Shown here in pieces: positions 52,201-56,990 of a stretch of 64,000 nt of DNA. The stretch covers positions 13,048,401 through 13,112,400 of the forward strand of contig CM067067.1 of the NCBI GenBank assembly GCA_033980235.1, written 5' to 3'. The number at the start of each line of letters is the position of its first letter. The stretch's first letter is position 1. The notes beneath the pieces are model-generated. The model made no database searches. It was not told the DNA's origin and worked only from the letters and a program-made list of their open reading frames with translations. This DNA is from Diadema setosum. Its lineage: Eukaryota > Echinodermata > Echinoidea > Diadematoida > Diadematidae. Both the position numbers and the translations under genes were made by a program.

Positions 52201-53578
52201 GATTTGCATAATTCAATGAAATTGATATTTCTCTAGCCATTTCCATATTGTTTTTGTTGTTGTTGATAATGAAGAACAAATAATAGTAGACTTCAATACG
52301 TGAAATGATTATTGTGTCATACTTTAATGTACATAAGAGTAATGAGAGCTGATCACGTCATCTGTCTGACAGGTGCCACTCGACCGAGAGACTTGAACCC
52401 TGACCTCCTGTGTCCGTTGGCGAGGAAACTGTTCTGCTGCTGTCCAGTAGGATGTCGGAGGGTCATGGAGTGCGGTGTGGAATATGACCAGGTGAGAAAT
52501 GGGTTCATTTAATACAGTTGATGGATGTCTTTTAGAATATTTCAGTTATTATGGTAATAACAAATTGTTTGTCTTATTCTTGAGCCTTGTTCATTATCAT
52601 TTTTCGCATCATTCCTCAGCTCAGAGGCTATGCCCATACTTCCATTTACGTGTCAGTTGCATTTTTAACATTAAATTGGCATTGGTTTTCGAGTCATAAC
52701 ATAATGTCTGAATGTAAAGTTAGGCATTCCAATCATGCAATTTCCAGTGGCTGCCATGCGTACTTCAGTGATAAATATAATATGGAATGTCAGTCTTTGT
52801 GTCTTTCCACCAGGACACCAAACAGATAGAGCTACAGCATGACTCTTACTATTCCACTGTCACTGCTCATTTAGGCCTTATATATAAAAATTTGTATATA
52901 TGGGCATCTTTTCTTCTTCTTTTTCTTCTCCTTCTTTTTTGGAGGGGGGGGGGGCTGGGGTGGGGAATGGGGATGAGGTTTGGGTGAGGGAGAAAAGTTC
53001 AGGCAGTGCTAATGACCTTTCTCAACATCTAGTTTTGGATATTTTTCTAAAATGCAAGATGCCACCATGACATCCCAAGCTAAATGTCTATATGATGATA
53101 TTGTCATTGCTCTATGATACATCTTACATTGTGTAGTCACTTTATTGTTACTCAAGTCACTCTTTATGATTTGTGTACATGTTTGCCCAACCATTTGATT
53201 GTGTGTATTTAACACCATTTTGAAAATCCGAGAAAGGTCACTGCAAAGGACCCACATGATCACACTGATATAAATCACTCCTTTCCATGAATTGAGTTTG
53301 TGAAACCTGACAGAACTATAGACGACTTGTCAGAGGTGTAGTTCATGTTTTCGGCTTTCATTTGCCATTGGCTTGACCTCTGAGTGTCTCAGTTGGAAGA
53401 TACCCATCTGGAGAGAAATGGCATTAATTCTTGCAATTTCTTGCAGGAGGCCAAAGTGAAGAGAGATGTGAATGACTGGAGCAGTCATGATGTTGAGGGA
53501 CGCAACTACACATCCCTAGCTGAAAATGGTACAGGCAAGAAAGGACCATCATCCAATAGTGAAATCACCGCCTTCTAG
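14158..53578 (+). CDS. SLC5A8-like: SLC5 family sodium-coupled solute transporter, complete gene, 14 coding exons
   Basis: Joined exons give a 641-residue protein; vertebrate SLC5A8 is about 610. The family moves monocarboxylates, nicotinate or vitamins with Na+ across the plasma membrane. A ~30-residue extension precedes helix 1 (about 32-51). Next come GGKQKTTQEFFVADRKM (54-70) and GFSLLASWMSAIALLG (76-91), the broken second helix expected to form part of the Na+ site. Later landmarks are GGMKAVIWTDVFQ (198-210), GCNQASVQRYLSC, GLPGLFIAAIFSGTLSTVSS, AAVTVEDIIKP and GGPLLGMFTLGILFP. A loop with two NVT glycosylation sites precedes the last helix, as in SLC5A8. The tail ends in ITAF, a class I PDZ ligand pattern. 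The start is the first ATG in the open frame. Introns range from 0.4 to 11.3 kb and a nested antisense gene sits in intron 4. It could equally be an SLC5A6/A12 co-orthologue. Confidence 0.95.
15339..15480. mobile_element. Short fold-back element with TTGTCAGCGCTGAC
   Basis: The ends GGGCACCGTTTCACGAAAG and (minus strand) GGGTGGTGTTTCATCAA are related inverted repeats. Inside are two TTGTCAG-type hairpins, TTGTCAGTCACTGACAA and GTCAGCGCTGACAACTTGTC. It resembles in design the GGGGGCATTTCATGAAG elements at 25063 and 55832. Confidence 0.6.
15741..16129. mobile_element. TTAA-ended fold-back MITE, copy 2
   Basis: Starts CTGTACAGTACTGGTTGAGG and ends CCTCAGCCAGTACTGTACAG then CCCCTTTAA. It shares the inner block TTTATTTGATGAAAATCGGT with copies 1, 3 and 4. 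Confidence 0.8.
17668..18067. mobile_element. TTAA-ended fold-back MITE, copy 3
   Basis: Starts GGGATGCCGATAGTATAGTA and ends with ATACCGTCCCTTTAA. The central palindrome near 17858-17886 reads AGGTGGGTCCCACCT. It belongs to the same family as the copies at 11313, 15741 and 25240. Confidence 0.8.
18180..18445. other. Unexplained GC-richer island in intron 1
   Basis: Both strands carry overlapping open frames of 89-100 codons and base composition differs from the surrounding intron. No splice-site pairing or family was recognised. It may be a transposon or gene relic. Confidence 0.3.
19897..20059. mobile_element. GGATCCGCC-ended MITE, copy 1
   Basis: The left end CAGTGGCGGATCCA and the right end read on the minus strand, CAGGGGCGGATTCAGGAATT, are inverted repeats. 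Poly-A/T and poly-C lie inside. Related ends occur at 38234-38400 and near 60765-60783. Confidence 0.65.
20159..20392. mobile_element. TTCGGAATAACG fold-back element, copy 1
   Basis: The left half is a run of GTTCGTTATTCCGAAG units and the right half is a run of CTTCGGAATAACGAAC units, so the whole block folds back on itself. The edge is TTACAG...; the second copy (61056-61467) ends in ...CTGTAA. Confidence 0.75.
21280..21975. repeat. Degenerate GATCTCTCA / TGAAAGA repeat block
   Basis: Words such as GAGAGATCACTGAAAGA, AAGATCTCTCAGAAG, GGAGATCATGA and CAGTGGTCTTTCAGAGGTC recur about every 30-60 bases. The last part is roughly the inverse of the first. It appears to be an old low-order tandem array with inverted symmetry, interrupted by poly-C (21421-21433) and poly-T. 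Confidence 0.55.
23160..23400. other. Unexplained GC-richer block in intron 1
   Basis: A 79-codon minus-strand frame starting with ATG at 23400 and a 65-codon plus frame overlap here. A 13-bp inverted repeat (CGTGATGGAGCTC / GAGCTCCATCACG) brackets its left part. No family was recognised. Confidence 0.25.
23629..23706. repeat. 31-bp inverted repeat hairpin
   Basis: Arms 23629-23659 and 23676-23706 pair over 31 positions with one mismatch and leave a 16-nt loop. The arm core is AAGGGCGTTAAGTTGTCTC. Confidence 0.9.
25063..25189. mobile_element. GGGGGCATTTCATGAAG MITE, copy 1
   Basis: The ends are inverted: GGGGGCATTTCATCAAGCG on the left and, on the minus strand, GGGGGCATTTCATGAAGTG on the right. 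It contains TGCATCTGATTGGCTGAGAG, whose complement occurs in the copy at 55832-55985. Confidence 0.75.
25240..25596. mobile_element. TTAA-ended fold-back MITE, copy 4 (left end damaged)
   Basis: It shares TTCAAAGTTTATTTGATG and AAATCGGTTTTGAAATG with the other copies and ends CTATACTATACCATCCATTTAA. The left terminus is missing or replaced by a poly-T/poly-G stretch. A T-rich insertion widens the middle. Confidence 0.7.
25906..25971 (+). CDS. SLC5A8-like: Transporter exon 2 (residues 136-157)
   Basis: 66 nt between TTGCAG and GTAAGA, phase 0 at both ends, reading YLELRFSVVARLIGTAGFV then IYM. It continues the SLC5 motif TSVYE/YLELRF across the junction. The second transporter has an exon of the same size and phase. 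Confidence 0.95.
26103..26719. mobile_element. pogo/Tigger-like non-autonomous element, copy 1
   Basis: 617 bp with inverted ends CAGTATTCATCGCATAATCG followed by GG. Subterminal TTAAGCGAGGTTCCCGATT also recurs. TA precedes the left end and CA follows the right end, consistent with a mutated TA target duplication. No transposase frame is present. A truncated copy in the opposite orientation starts at 44967. Confidence 0.75.
27386..27460 (-). repeat. tRNA-like SINE head, left arm
   Basis: Read on the minus strand it runs from GGCAACCAG to CTGGTTCC, which could pair as an acceptor stem. It contains the B-box-like GGTTCGAGTCC and an A-box-like TGGTAGTGTCG, and a T-run follows. The T-stem pairs poorly, so it is not a functional tRNA gene. 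Confidence 0.6.
27714..27789 (+). repeat. tRNA-like SINE head, right arm
   Basis: 76 nt from GGCAACCAG to CTGGTTCC. The B-box-like GGTTCGAGTCC is at 27769-27779, the A-box-like TGGTAGTGTCG at 27734-27744, and TTTTT follows. Confidence 0.6.
28126..28177 (+). CDS. SLC5A8-like: Transporter exon 3
   Basis: 52 nt between TTTAG and GTAACG, reading VMYMSIVLYAPALAVNA. The last base is completed by exon 4. The LYAPALALN motif is typical of SLC5A6/A8. Confidence 0.93.
28627..28694 (+). CDS. SLC5A8-like: Transporter exon 4
   Basis: 68 nt between TTTTAG and GTAAGT, reading VTGFTLWGSVLTVGLVCTFY then TSL; phase 0 at its end. Confidence 0.94.
29919..30070. repeat. Compound trinucleotide repeat (TTC, TTA, TCG, TCC)
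   Basis: Successive runs of TTC, ATT/TTA, GTC/GTT and CTC triplets, all derived by single-base changes. The open frames here are repeat artefacts. Confidence 0.9.
30899..30904 (-). terminator. Candidate polyadenylation signal of the nested gene
   Basis: AATAAA on the minus strand, about 110 nt beyond the stop codon at 31014. Confidence 0.45.
31014..33226 (-). CDS. Nested gene exon 2
   Basis: 2213 nt, open throughout, from PTRVIPAFKEYL to the C-terminus NCGED and stop TAA at 31016-31014. Confidence 0.85.
31014..33708 (-). CDS. Nested antisense gene for a glutamate-rich repeat protein, two coding exons
   Basis: Exon 1 (33708-33696) is ATGAGCGACGAAC followed by the donor GTAAG. Exon 2 (33226-31014) follows the acceptor TCTTCAG. 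Joining them keeps the frame and gives MSDEPTRVIPAFKEYLKAMN at the start of a 741-residue protein ending at TAA. The N-terminal ~40 residues could form an amphipathic helix. Most of the rest is acidic, with long glutamate runs. Five 34-35 residue repeats (residues about 305-476) have the consensus LRQMENGETEGK...SRHEEI..Q.EIEEAEEDEE. The last ~28 residues are instead basic with tryptophans and cysteines (RRTWWRVFTCCVGR). No catalytic domain or known family is recognised; it may be a scaffold or a charged structural protein. It lies wholly inside intron 4 of the transporter, on the opposite strand. Confidence 0.8.
31812..32327 (-). repeat. Coding minisatellite, five units of 102-105 bp
   Basis: It encodes the five LRQMENGE... 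repeats. Unit lengths differ by whole codons and the units are very similar in DNA, which points to recent unequal exchange or slippage under frame constraint. Confidence 0.9.
33696..33708 (-). CDS. Nested gene exon 1 (13 coding nt)
   Basis: It encodes MSDE plus one base. The donor GTAAG fits the consensus. The exon is accepted because its phase matches the acceptor at 33227-33228 exactly and replaces a poor hydrophobic intronic start (33266). Confidence 0.72.
33848..33857 (-). promoter_or_regulatory. TATA box of the nested gene
   Basis: GGCTATAAAT on the minus strand, about 140 nt upstream of the nested gene's ATG; it would place the transcription start near 33825. Confidence 0.5.
34192..34440. 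mobile_element. 249-bp imperfect palindrome (fold-back element)
   Basis: The two halves mirror each other around a perfect 26-nt palindrome at 34311-34336 (GAAATTTTAAACATGTTTAA...). Each half includes TTGCAATCAAATTCGCA and GTCGCAGTTTTC-type words. The outer ends are GTTTGCGAACGTA and, on the minus strand, GTTTTCGAACGTA. It starts ~480 bp upstream of the nested gene start. Confidence 0.85.
35240..35700 (-). pseudogene. 5'-truncated LINE with the C-terminal end of its reverse transcriptase ORF
   Basis: The minus-strand frame ending at 35294 reads NLIHQVEMVQRRAARFTFNR, then LNWTTLEQRRENDRLIMMYK and HSFFPRTVRNWNSL. This is the conserved C-terminal end of CR1/jockey-type ORF2 after the polymerase domain. 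Downstream come tandem CTTTGAACTTTATTGAA copies and a TTGCCCCGTGGGGGCG motif, typical of a LINE 3' UTR. The polymerase core and endonuclease are missing. Confidence 0.8.
35709..36160. mobile_element. MITE with long TIRs and nested internal copies of the TIR
   Basis: The outer ends AGGCGCGGTCAGACTGACAA and (minus strand) AGGCGCGGGCAGACTGGCAA match over about 46 bp and continue AAGATCG.GAAGTTTAAGATCGC. Inside, the same CGGTCA.ACTGGCAAAAGATCGAGAAGTTT theme occurs again near 35775-35825 and 35999-36032. It abuts the LINE relic, and a TTAACACTAG direct duplication is at the joint. Confidence 0.85.
36739..36893 (+). CDS. SLC5A8-like: Transporter exon 5
   Basis: 155 nt from acceptor AATAG to donor GTATGT. 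It starts GGMKAVIWTDVFQTIIMV and ends in the second base of an aspartate codon. It lies after the 8-kb intron that holds the nested gene. Confidence 0.94.
36894..38032 (+). other. Transporter intron 5
   Basis: It holds a compound (TA)n and TTTA/CTAT/TTCA tetranucleotide repeat (37063-37266). The remainder is AT-rich without recognised elements. Confidence 0.8.
37063..37266. repeat. (TA)n plus TTTA/TCTA/TTCA compound microsatellite
   Basis: (TA)17 at 37063-37097 is followed by about 170 bp of tetranucleotides that change stepwise from CTAT to TTTA to ATTC. Confidence 0.95.
38033..38173 (+). CDS. SLC5A8-like: Transporter exon 6
   Basis: 141 nt from TTCTAG to GTAAGG, reading IRVNPTIRHTVWSLIFGATF and later GCNQASVQRYLSC, the SLC5 motif usually written GxNQxQVQRY. 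Confidence 0.94.
38234..38400. mobile_element. GGATCCGCC-ended MITE, copy 2
   Basis: The left end GGTGGATCCAGGAATTC and the right end on the minus strand, CAGTGGCGGATCCAGGAGTG, are inverted repeats. It is the same family as 19897-20059. Confidence 0.65.
39065..39119. repeat. 25-bp inverted repeat hairpin
   Basis: Arms 39065-39089 and 39095-39119 differ at one position and leave a 5-nt loop. The core is GATTGACAAATTGCCCT. A half-copy of its right flank (GGGCAATTCGTCAATCAGTT) is at 29599-29620. Confidence 0.85.
39775..40313. repeat. ~190-bp segment duplicated in direct orientation
   Basis: 39775-39969 and 40123-40313 are nearly identical, from CCATTTGAAGTGATTTAAGT to ACAAAATGTATATAAAAAAT, offset by about 348 bp. 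No ends of a known element are seen. Confidence 0.85.
40309..40354. repeat. Perfect 22-bp inverted repeat, 2-nt loop
   Basis: AATCACTTTCAAAGCAATGT plus AT at 40309-40330 pairs without mismatch with 40333-40354. It sits exactly at the right edge of the second copy of the ~190-bp duplication. Confidence 0.95.
40858..41085. repeat. GGGCCC-rich degenerate minisatellite
   Basis: About 230 bp of very high GC built from words such as CTGGGCCCCT, CCGGGCCCCC and GGCCTTGGGTC, embedded in AT-rich intron. Both strands are open over parts of it because stop codons need A/T. Confidence 0.85.
41919..42022 (-). repeat. 44-bp hairpin with wobble-compatible mismatches
   Basis: Arms 41919-41962 and 41979-42022 pair over 44 positions with seven mismatches and a 16-nt loop. 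The inner 16 bp (CAGCGCGTCTCAGG core) are perfect. In a minus-strand transcript six of the seven mismatches would be G-U pairs. Confidence 0.75.
42557..42686 (+). CDS. SLC5A8-like: Transporter exon 7
   Basis: 130 nt from TTACAG to GTAAAT. It completes a tryptophan codon, then reads SIYLNCPMLFIFVSLCLMCG and ends in the CDP-containing loop with NGDQ; phase 0 at its end. Confidence 0.93.
43381..43469 (+). CDS. SLC5A8-like: Transporter exon 8
   Basis: 89 nt from CCAG to GTACAA, reading LLPFYVVTELGFIHGLPGLF then IAAIFSGTL, a strongly conserved SLC5 helix-loop. Confidence 0.94.
44689..44801 (+). CDS. SLC5A8-like: Transporter exon 9
   Basis: 113 nt from TTGCAG to GTGAGG, reading TVSSGLNSLAAVTVEDIIKP followed by the charged stretch LKRDISERSKTITSKIL. 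The STVSS region contains conserved Na+-binding serine/threonine residues in the family. Confidence 0.95.
44967..45435. mobile_element. pogo/Tigger-like element, copy 2 (truncated)
   Basis: It starts CAGTATTCATCGCATAATCG and runs collinear with the reverse complement of 26103-26719 for ~465 bp, with roughly one change per 15-20 bases. It then loses similarity before the far terminal repeat. Confidence 0.8.
45928..46260. mobile_element. GGGTGATTT-ended MITE
   Basis: The ends GGGTGATTTCAAGTTTGGTG and (minus strand) GGGTGATTTTCAGTTTGGTG continue with CTAGTGCT. The right end carries a perfect hairpin GGTGCTAGTGCT/AGCACTAGCACC. ATT flanks both sides as a possible 3-bp target duplication. Confidence 0.75.
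46543..46697 (+). CDS. SLC5A8-like: Transporter exon 10
   Basis: 155 nt from CCGCAG to GTGAGT, reading AAVYGLVAIGMAFVASKLGP and later GMIGGPLLGMFTLGILFPWA; phase 0 at its end. Confidence 0.95.
46698..49455 (+). other. Transporter intron 10
   Basis: The intron is dominated by the 1.6-kb GCAGTAACTGC element (47519-49115). The 46698-47518 part shows no recognised feature. Confidence 0.8.
47519..49115. mobile_element. 1.6-kb element with ~31-bp TIRs and repeated GCAGTAACTGC palindromes
   Basis: The ends TCTGCCCCCCCCCACGGAAG and (minus strand) CTCTGCCCCCCCACGGAAAA both continue into AAAGCAGTAACTG. Further copies of CCCCACGGAAAAAAGCAGTA(ACTGCA) lie at about 47770-47793 and 47819-47842. Inverted copies AGTTACTGCTTTTTTCCGTG lie at about 48861-48882, 48890-48912 and 48940-48955; a lone GCAGTTACTGC is at 47728-47738. 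The middle (47925-48320) is crowded with CTAG, AGATCT and TAACGTTA words. No transposase frame is seen. Confidence 0.75.
49456..49655 (+). CDS. SLC5A8-like: Transporter exon 11
   Basis: 200 nt from CGCAG to donor GTAGTA. It encodes a helix, GAYVYPP, then an extracellular loop with a cysteine and two NVT sequons, as at the same place in SLC5A8. The in-frame TAG just after it lies in the intron. Confidence 0.9.
49656..50685 (+). other. Transporter intron 11
   Basis: Carries the 202-bp MITE at 49686-49887; the rest (49888-50685) shows nothing recognisable. Confidence 0.8.
49686..49887. mobile_element. pogo-like MITE with TA target duplication
   Basis: CAGTGCACTCCCGTTATAAC at the left pairs with CAGTGGACTCCCGTTATAAC read from the right. 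TA flanks both sides (49684-49685 and 49888-49889). Repeats of GGTTATAACGAA(A/G)TTCC follow the left end. 202 bp, no coding. Confidence 0.9.
50686..50786 (+). CDS. SLC5A8-like: Transporter exon 12
   Basis: 101 nt from ACCAG to GTACAT, reading PRIAKFYSISYLWYSFTALM and the last helix VVLFVGLLTSFLTG. Confidence 0.93.
51170..51505 (+). mobile_element. SINE/RTE-like repeat, copy 1 (transporter intron 12)
   Basis: It runs from the GGCGCGCCTCGCCC region through CCAAGTTCATTGACCCTACC and TTTTTGAGTTATTTTGCACA to a CGGACAAACAAACAAAC tract and the end CTTGGCGGAGGTAA. Copy 2 follows in the same orientation. Confidence 0.7.
51555..51845 (+). mobile_element. SINE/RTE-like repeat, copy 2
   Basis: The same order of blocks as copy 1: CCAAGTTCATTGACCCTATT, TTTTTGAGTTATTTTGCAAA, CAGACAAACC and TTTTTTGGCAGAGGTAA, more diverged. 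Partial head-like blocks (GCAGACC.CCACC.AGC) occur twice upstream at 50910 and 51020. Confidence 0.7.
52373..52491 (+). CDS. SLC5A8-like: Transporter exon 13
   Basis: 119 nt from GACAG to GTGAGA. It encodes the start of the cytoplasmic tail, including the cysteine cluster LFCCCPVGCRR, a possible palmitoylation patch. Confidence 0.92.
53447..53578 (+). CDS. SLC5A8-like: Transporter exon 14, C-terminus and stop
   Basis: 132 nt from TTGCAG to TAG at 53576-53578. The polar tail starts EAKVKRDVNDWSSHDVEGRN and ends SSNSEITAF. Confidence 0.93.
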   Translation, partial: EAKVKRDVNDWSSHDVEGRNYTSLAENGTGKKGPSSNSEITAF

Positions 53579-54172
53579 CACAGGTTCTACCAACTGTAGG
53601 AGCATAATGATCTCTTTCATGGAGTGAATGACATTGAGGTTCTTATGATAAGATTTTTAAAGCTTGATCTTCAAATTGATCAAAACGTGAACATTTTGAA
53701 TGTTTGATGTTGAGAGGGTGCTTTTTATGTGTTATTTATCATTGTGGCATTTTCAATATTCTTTTTTTTTCCCCACAATTTCAGTCAGATTTCTTAACAT
53801 CATTATCAAAATGTGTAAAAATCACAGAAAACGATATTGCTCAATGCTAGTAAAGAGGAAACATCATTTCAACCCCCCCCCCCCCCCAAAAAAAAACACC
53901 TACATTTCATGTATTGTTATGATACATGTATGTTAGATTAGTGATGGTGTGAGGTCAGTTGAGGTTTACCGGTATTTAAAGGAGTCTTATAAAGGCCTTA
54001 TACGGAATCGTGTTGATGATTGTATACTGTTATGATTTGTAATCAACGAAGAGTATTTGATGATATTGAAAATACCGTCCTTTGTTATAGAAAGTGCACA
54101 CAAAAAATCTCTCTCTCTTTGTATAAACTTGTGTGTTTCAAGACTTGCCATCACTCCAGTGATGTATGTGGC

Positions 54173-54178
54173 AATAAA
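54173..54178 (+). terminator. Candidate polyadenylation signal of the transporter gene
   Basis: AATAAA about 600 nt after the stop codon. Another is at 54906-54911. Which is used cannot be told from sequence. Confidence 0.4.
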
Positions 54179-54943
54179 GTGAAATTCTGTGAATCACTTT
54201 GTATGGAGTGACATAATAATGAAATCAGTCTGATTTGTGACATTGATTATCGTACAGTTTGATTACTTTCAGTTTGACTGGGAATCCTACAGTACATATG
54301 ATGTGGCAGTGTTTTGGTATTTGTAAATTATACACAAAGAGTGATATATTTCTATAGTGGGTGTGTTTCACATGGTGCTTGTTAGGGAGGGATGTGTTGA
54401 TGTCAAACATAACTCAGCCCTCCTTCCGTGAGACTTCCAGGAGATAAAAATTTTGGTGTGCAGCAGAGGTGATGGGTAGGTAGATGAAAGTATTCATTGC
54501 ATTTCGATGAGATGTATGAGTAAAGTGACAGATGCTTTCATTATGAGAGCTGTAAAACATTTAAATCTTGGTGATTTCGCAATGGCAGCGATGTTCCCAG
54601 ATCGATGACTGTCTTTGATCACAAGATGTCGTGAAAATCAGTATTTATATAGAATGTTACTTGAATTTAGGTGTGTGATTTTTTTTTTTTTTTTTGTGAT
54701 TGCACTGTGTTCACCAATGACTCACAGCATTTTAGCGTGACATCAGTATGTCATGTCCGTTTTTGGTACTTCTTGGCTTTTTACTGGTCAATGAACATGT
54801 AGTATTATTTTGATAGGGATATATATACATGTATTCTTCCTCAGGTACCAGTATGTGCTAATTCAGGAAATCAGTCTGTGTCATTTCCATGGGCATGATA
54901 TTATAAATAAAATATGGACTGGCCTTGGGAGAATACAACATTT

Positions 54944-55020
54944 ATTGCCTAAACTAGAATTGTATTGCCTAAACTAGAATTGTATTGCCCTCGTCTTTGT
55001 CTCAGGCAATACGATTCTAG
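54944..55020. repeat. 20-bp tandem repeat ending in a hairpin
   Basis: ATTGCCTAAACTAGAATTGT occurs twice in tandem with a partial third copy. CTAGAATTGTATTGCC (54974-54989) pairs with GGCAATACGATTCTAG (55005-55020) with one mismatch and a 15-nt loop. Confidence 0.85.
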
Positions 55021-55214
55021 TGAGGGCAGTTAGTGTCGTTTCCCCCAAAAGTAGACAATCCATATCATTATTATTACCCATTTCAGGCATCTTGAGCAGT
55101 AAAATAAATCATTACAATGTAACTTTTTACAACTTCCCAATGCACTGTAACAATTTTCCACTCGGCGCCAGCTCGAGCTCTACACCACACTGCATGTTAC
55201 GTCCCTATACGTAG

Positions 55215-55421
55215 CTCAGGTATGTCATGGGCGTATAACAGCCAACTCACACAGGCGCAGGGATTGTCCTGTATTTTTACGTGTCAGCTTTTGGGAATTT
55301 GCCCTCTGTCACAAAACTCAGGTATGCGGCGCACATAGAAACATCCAGCTCACACAGTAATAGCTATCGTCCTTTAGTTTTACATGTTAACCTACGGGAA
55401 TTTGCCCTTTGTCATGAAACC
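55215..55421. repeat. ~102-bp tandem duplication
   Basis: Two adjacent diverged copies each start CTCAGGTATG and continue with a CTCACACAG motif, a GTCCT.TA.TTTTAC motif and GGGAATTTGCCCT.TGTCA. Confidence 0.7.
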
Positions 55422-55831
55422 ACTCTGCAAGAAACTCTCGTCAACAGCAAATTTTCCTCACTAGGAGCTCAAGTGCCCAGATGCTATATTCCCATCATTT
55501 AGAACAAGCAAATCCCATAGGCGTTTGCCAAAGCGGGGAATATGGAAAATTAGCCTCTCTTCTCTCTGCTGGCGCGCAATCCTGCAGGTAATACTTGTAC
55601 AAGGAGAATAAAATTTCATAGAACCACAGCTCAGATGTCTGATACGGGTAATAATTTAAAGTATTATTGCTGTGTTGCATAAAGCACGTAAAAAGACCCA
55701 AAGAAAGAAGAATCTAGCGGTTTCCATTTGCGATTCCATAAAGTGTGCATTGCTAGTGATAACGAAATTATAAGCATGATTTTATGAATCAGATTCTTCA
55801 TAGTATAAAAATAGTTCAGTACTTGAGAACC

Positions 55832-55985
55832 GGGGGGGGGGGGGGGGGGGGGCATTTCATGAAGCATTTTGTCCGACAAAGTTGTCGGACAAATTTGCTC
55901 TCAGCCAATCAGATGCAAGGAGTTCAGTAGCTTGTAACAGTTTGTCAGAAAAATATCTGACCAAAACGCTTTATGAAATGCCCCC
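55832..55985. mobile_element. GGGGGCATTTCATGAAG MITE, copy 2
   Basis: The left end is extended by a ~21-base G run. GGCATTTCATGAAGC and the minus-strand right end GGGGGCATTTCATAAAGCG are inverted. The centre has TTTGTCCGACAAAGTTGTCG and CTCAGCCAATCAGATGCAAG, the complement of copy 1. Confidence 0.8.
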
Positions 55986-56869
55986 AGTAGTCTCTGTGAA
56001 TTTTCTGAATGCTGGAAAATTTTTGTTGATTTATTATTATTTAATCTCTTCCTTTCAGATACATGATACTTCAAAGTATGCATTTTTTCCCCTTTTTTTC
56101 CCTTTTTTTTTTTTTTGCTCGTATACATAGTAAAAGTATGTAATACATTTGTGTCAATTTTGTGAATATCTGACATATCTGTGATTCAAAGTATTGTAAG
56201 TAATTGATTTGTCGGCAGCTGATTGTTGCCATTGTTATCATTGACAGGGAGTGTGAGAGAAGTAGGTTCTGTTTGTTTGGAGTTTGGTCCCCGTAAAATG
56301 CAGGGATATTCCTTATATACTAACATTGTCACAGAACTTTGATATTGCCCAATTTAGGTCATATTTTTAGTTATGAATGTTCCCATAAAATTTCCTCTTC
56401 ATAACTATGGTCTGATTTATTTTTAGGTACATTTTTTTTTTGTCATGAAAACAAGGTGACTGAGAGTTGAAGAGGTGTTGAGTTCACGCCCGTATGCCTC
56501 AGTCAGCAGAATGAGTAAGAACGAAGGACCTTGAATGGCAACTCACCACAGAGTAATGGGGTATGATACAAAACTTTTTAGGTCTCTGTAATCGATTTCA
56601 TTTTCAGTTGGACTGATGTATTGTGCTCTCAGTCCTCAAGAACGGAATCCTTTTGAGTTTTGCTTCATCTCGACTCAAATTGAAGTGACTGGATAGGTGC
56701 CGAGAACATCCCCCTACCGCAAAGTTTGTCAGGAGAGCTGTGAGCTAGCTTTTGACATGCAGTAGTGCATCAAGCATACATAGGAAGACCAAGGGGAATG
56801 ATACCCAAACACCCAAATACAATGTATATAATGTGTGGATTATTGAATTGTAGTCTTAACCAGTGGTGG

Positions 56870-56990
56870 CTGCACCAAAACTTTAAAACTTTATAACTTT
56901 TGAATGGATTGTCCAATTTTCCTCAAACTTCACTGATGTGTTCTACTGATACATGTATTGCTCAGTTCATTCAATCCACACTGACATATG
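56870..56990. repeat. Dispersed repeat, copy 2 of 2
   Basis: Same block as 13210-13330: CACCAAAACTTTAAAAC, GGATTGTCCAATTTTCCTCA and a CAATCCACA end. Confidence 0.7.
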
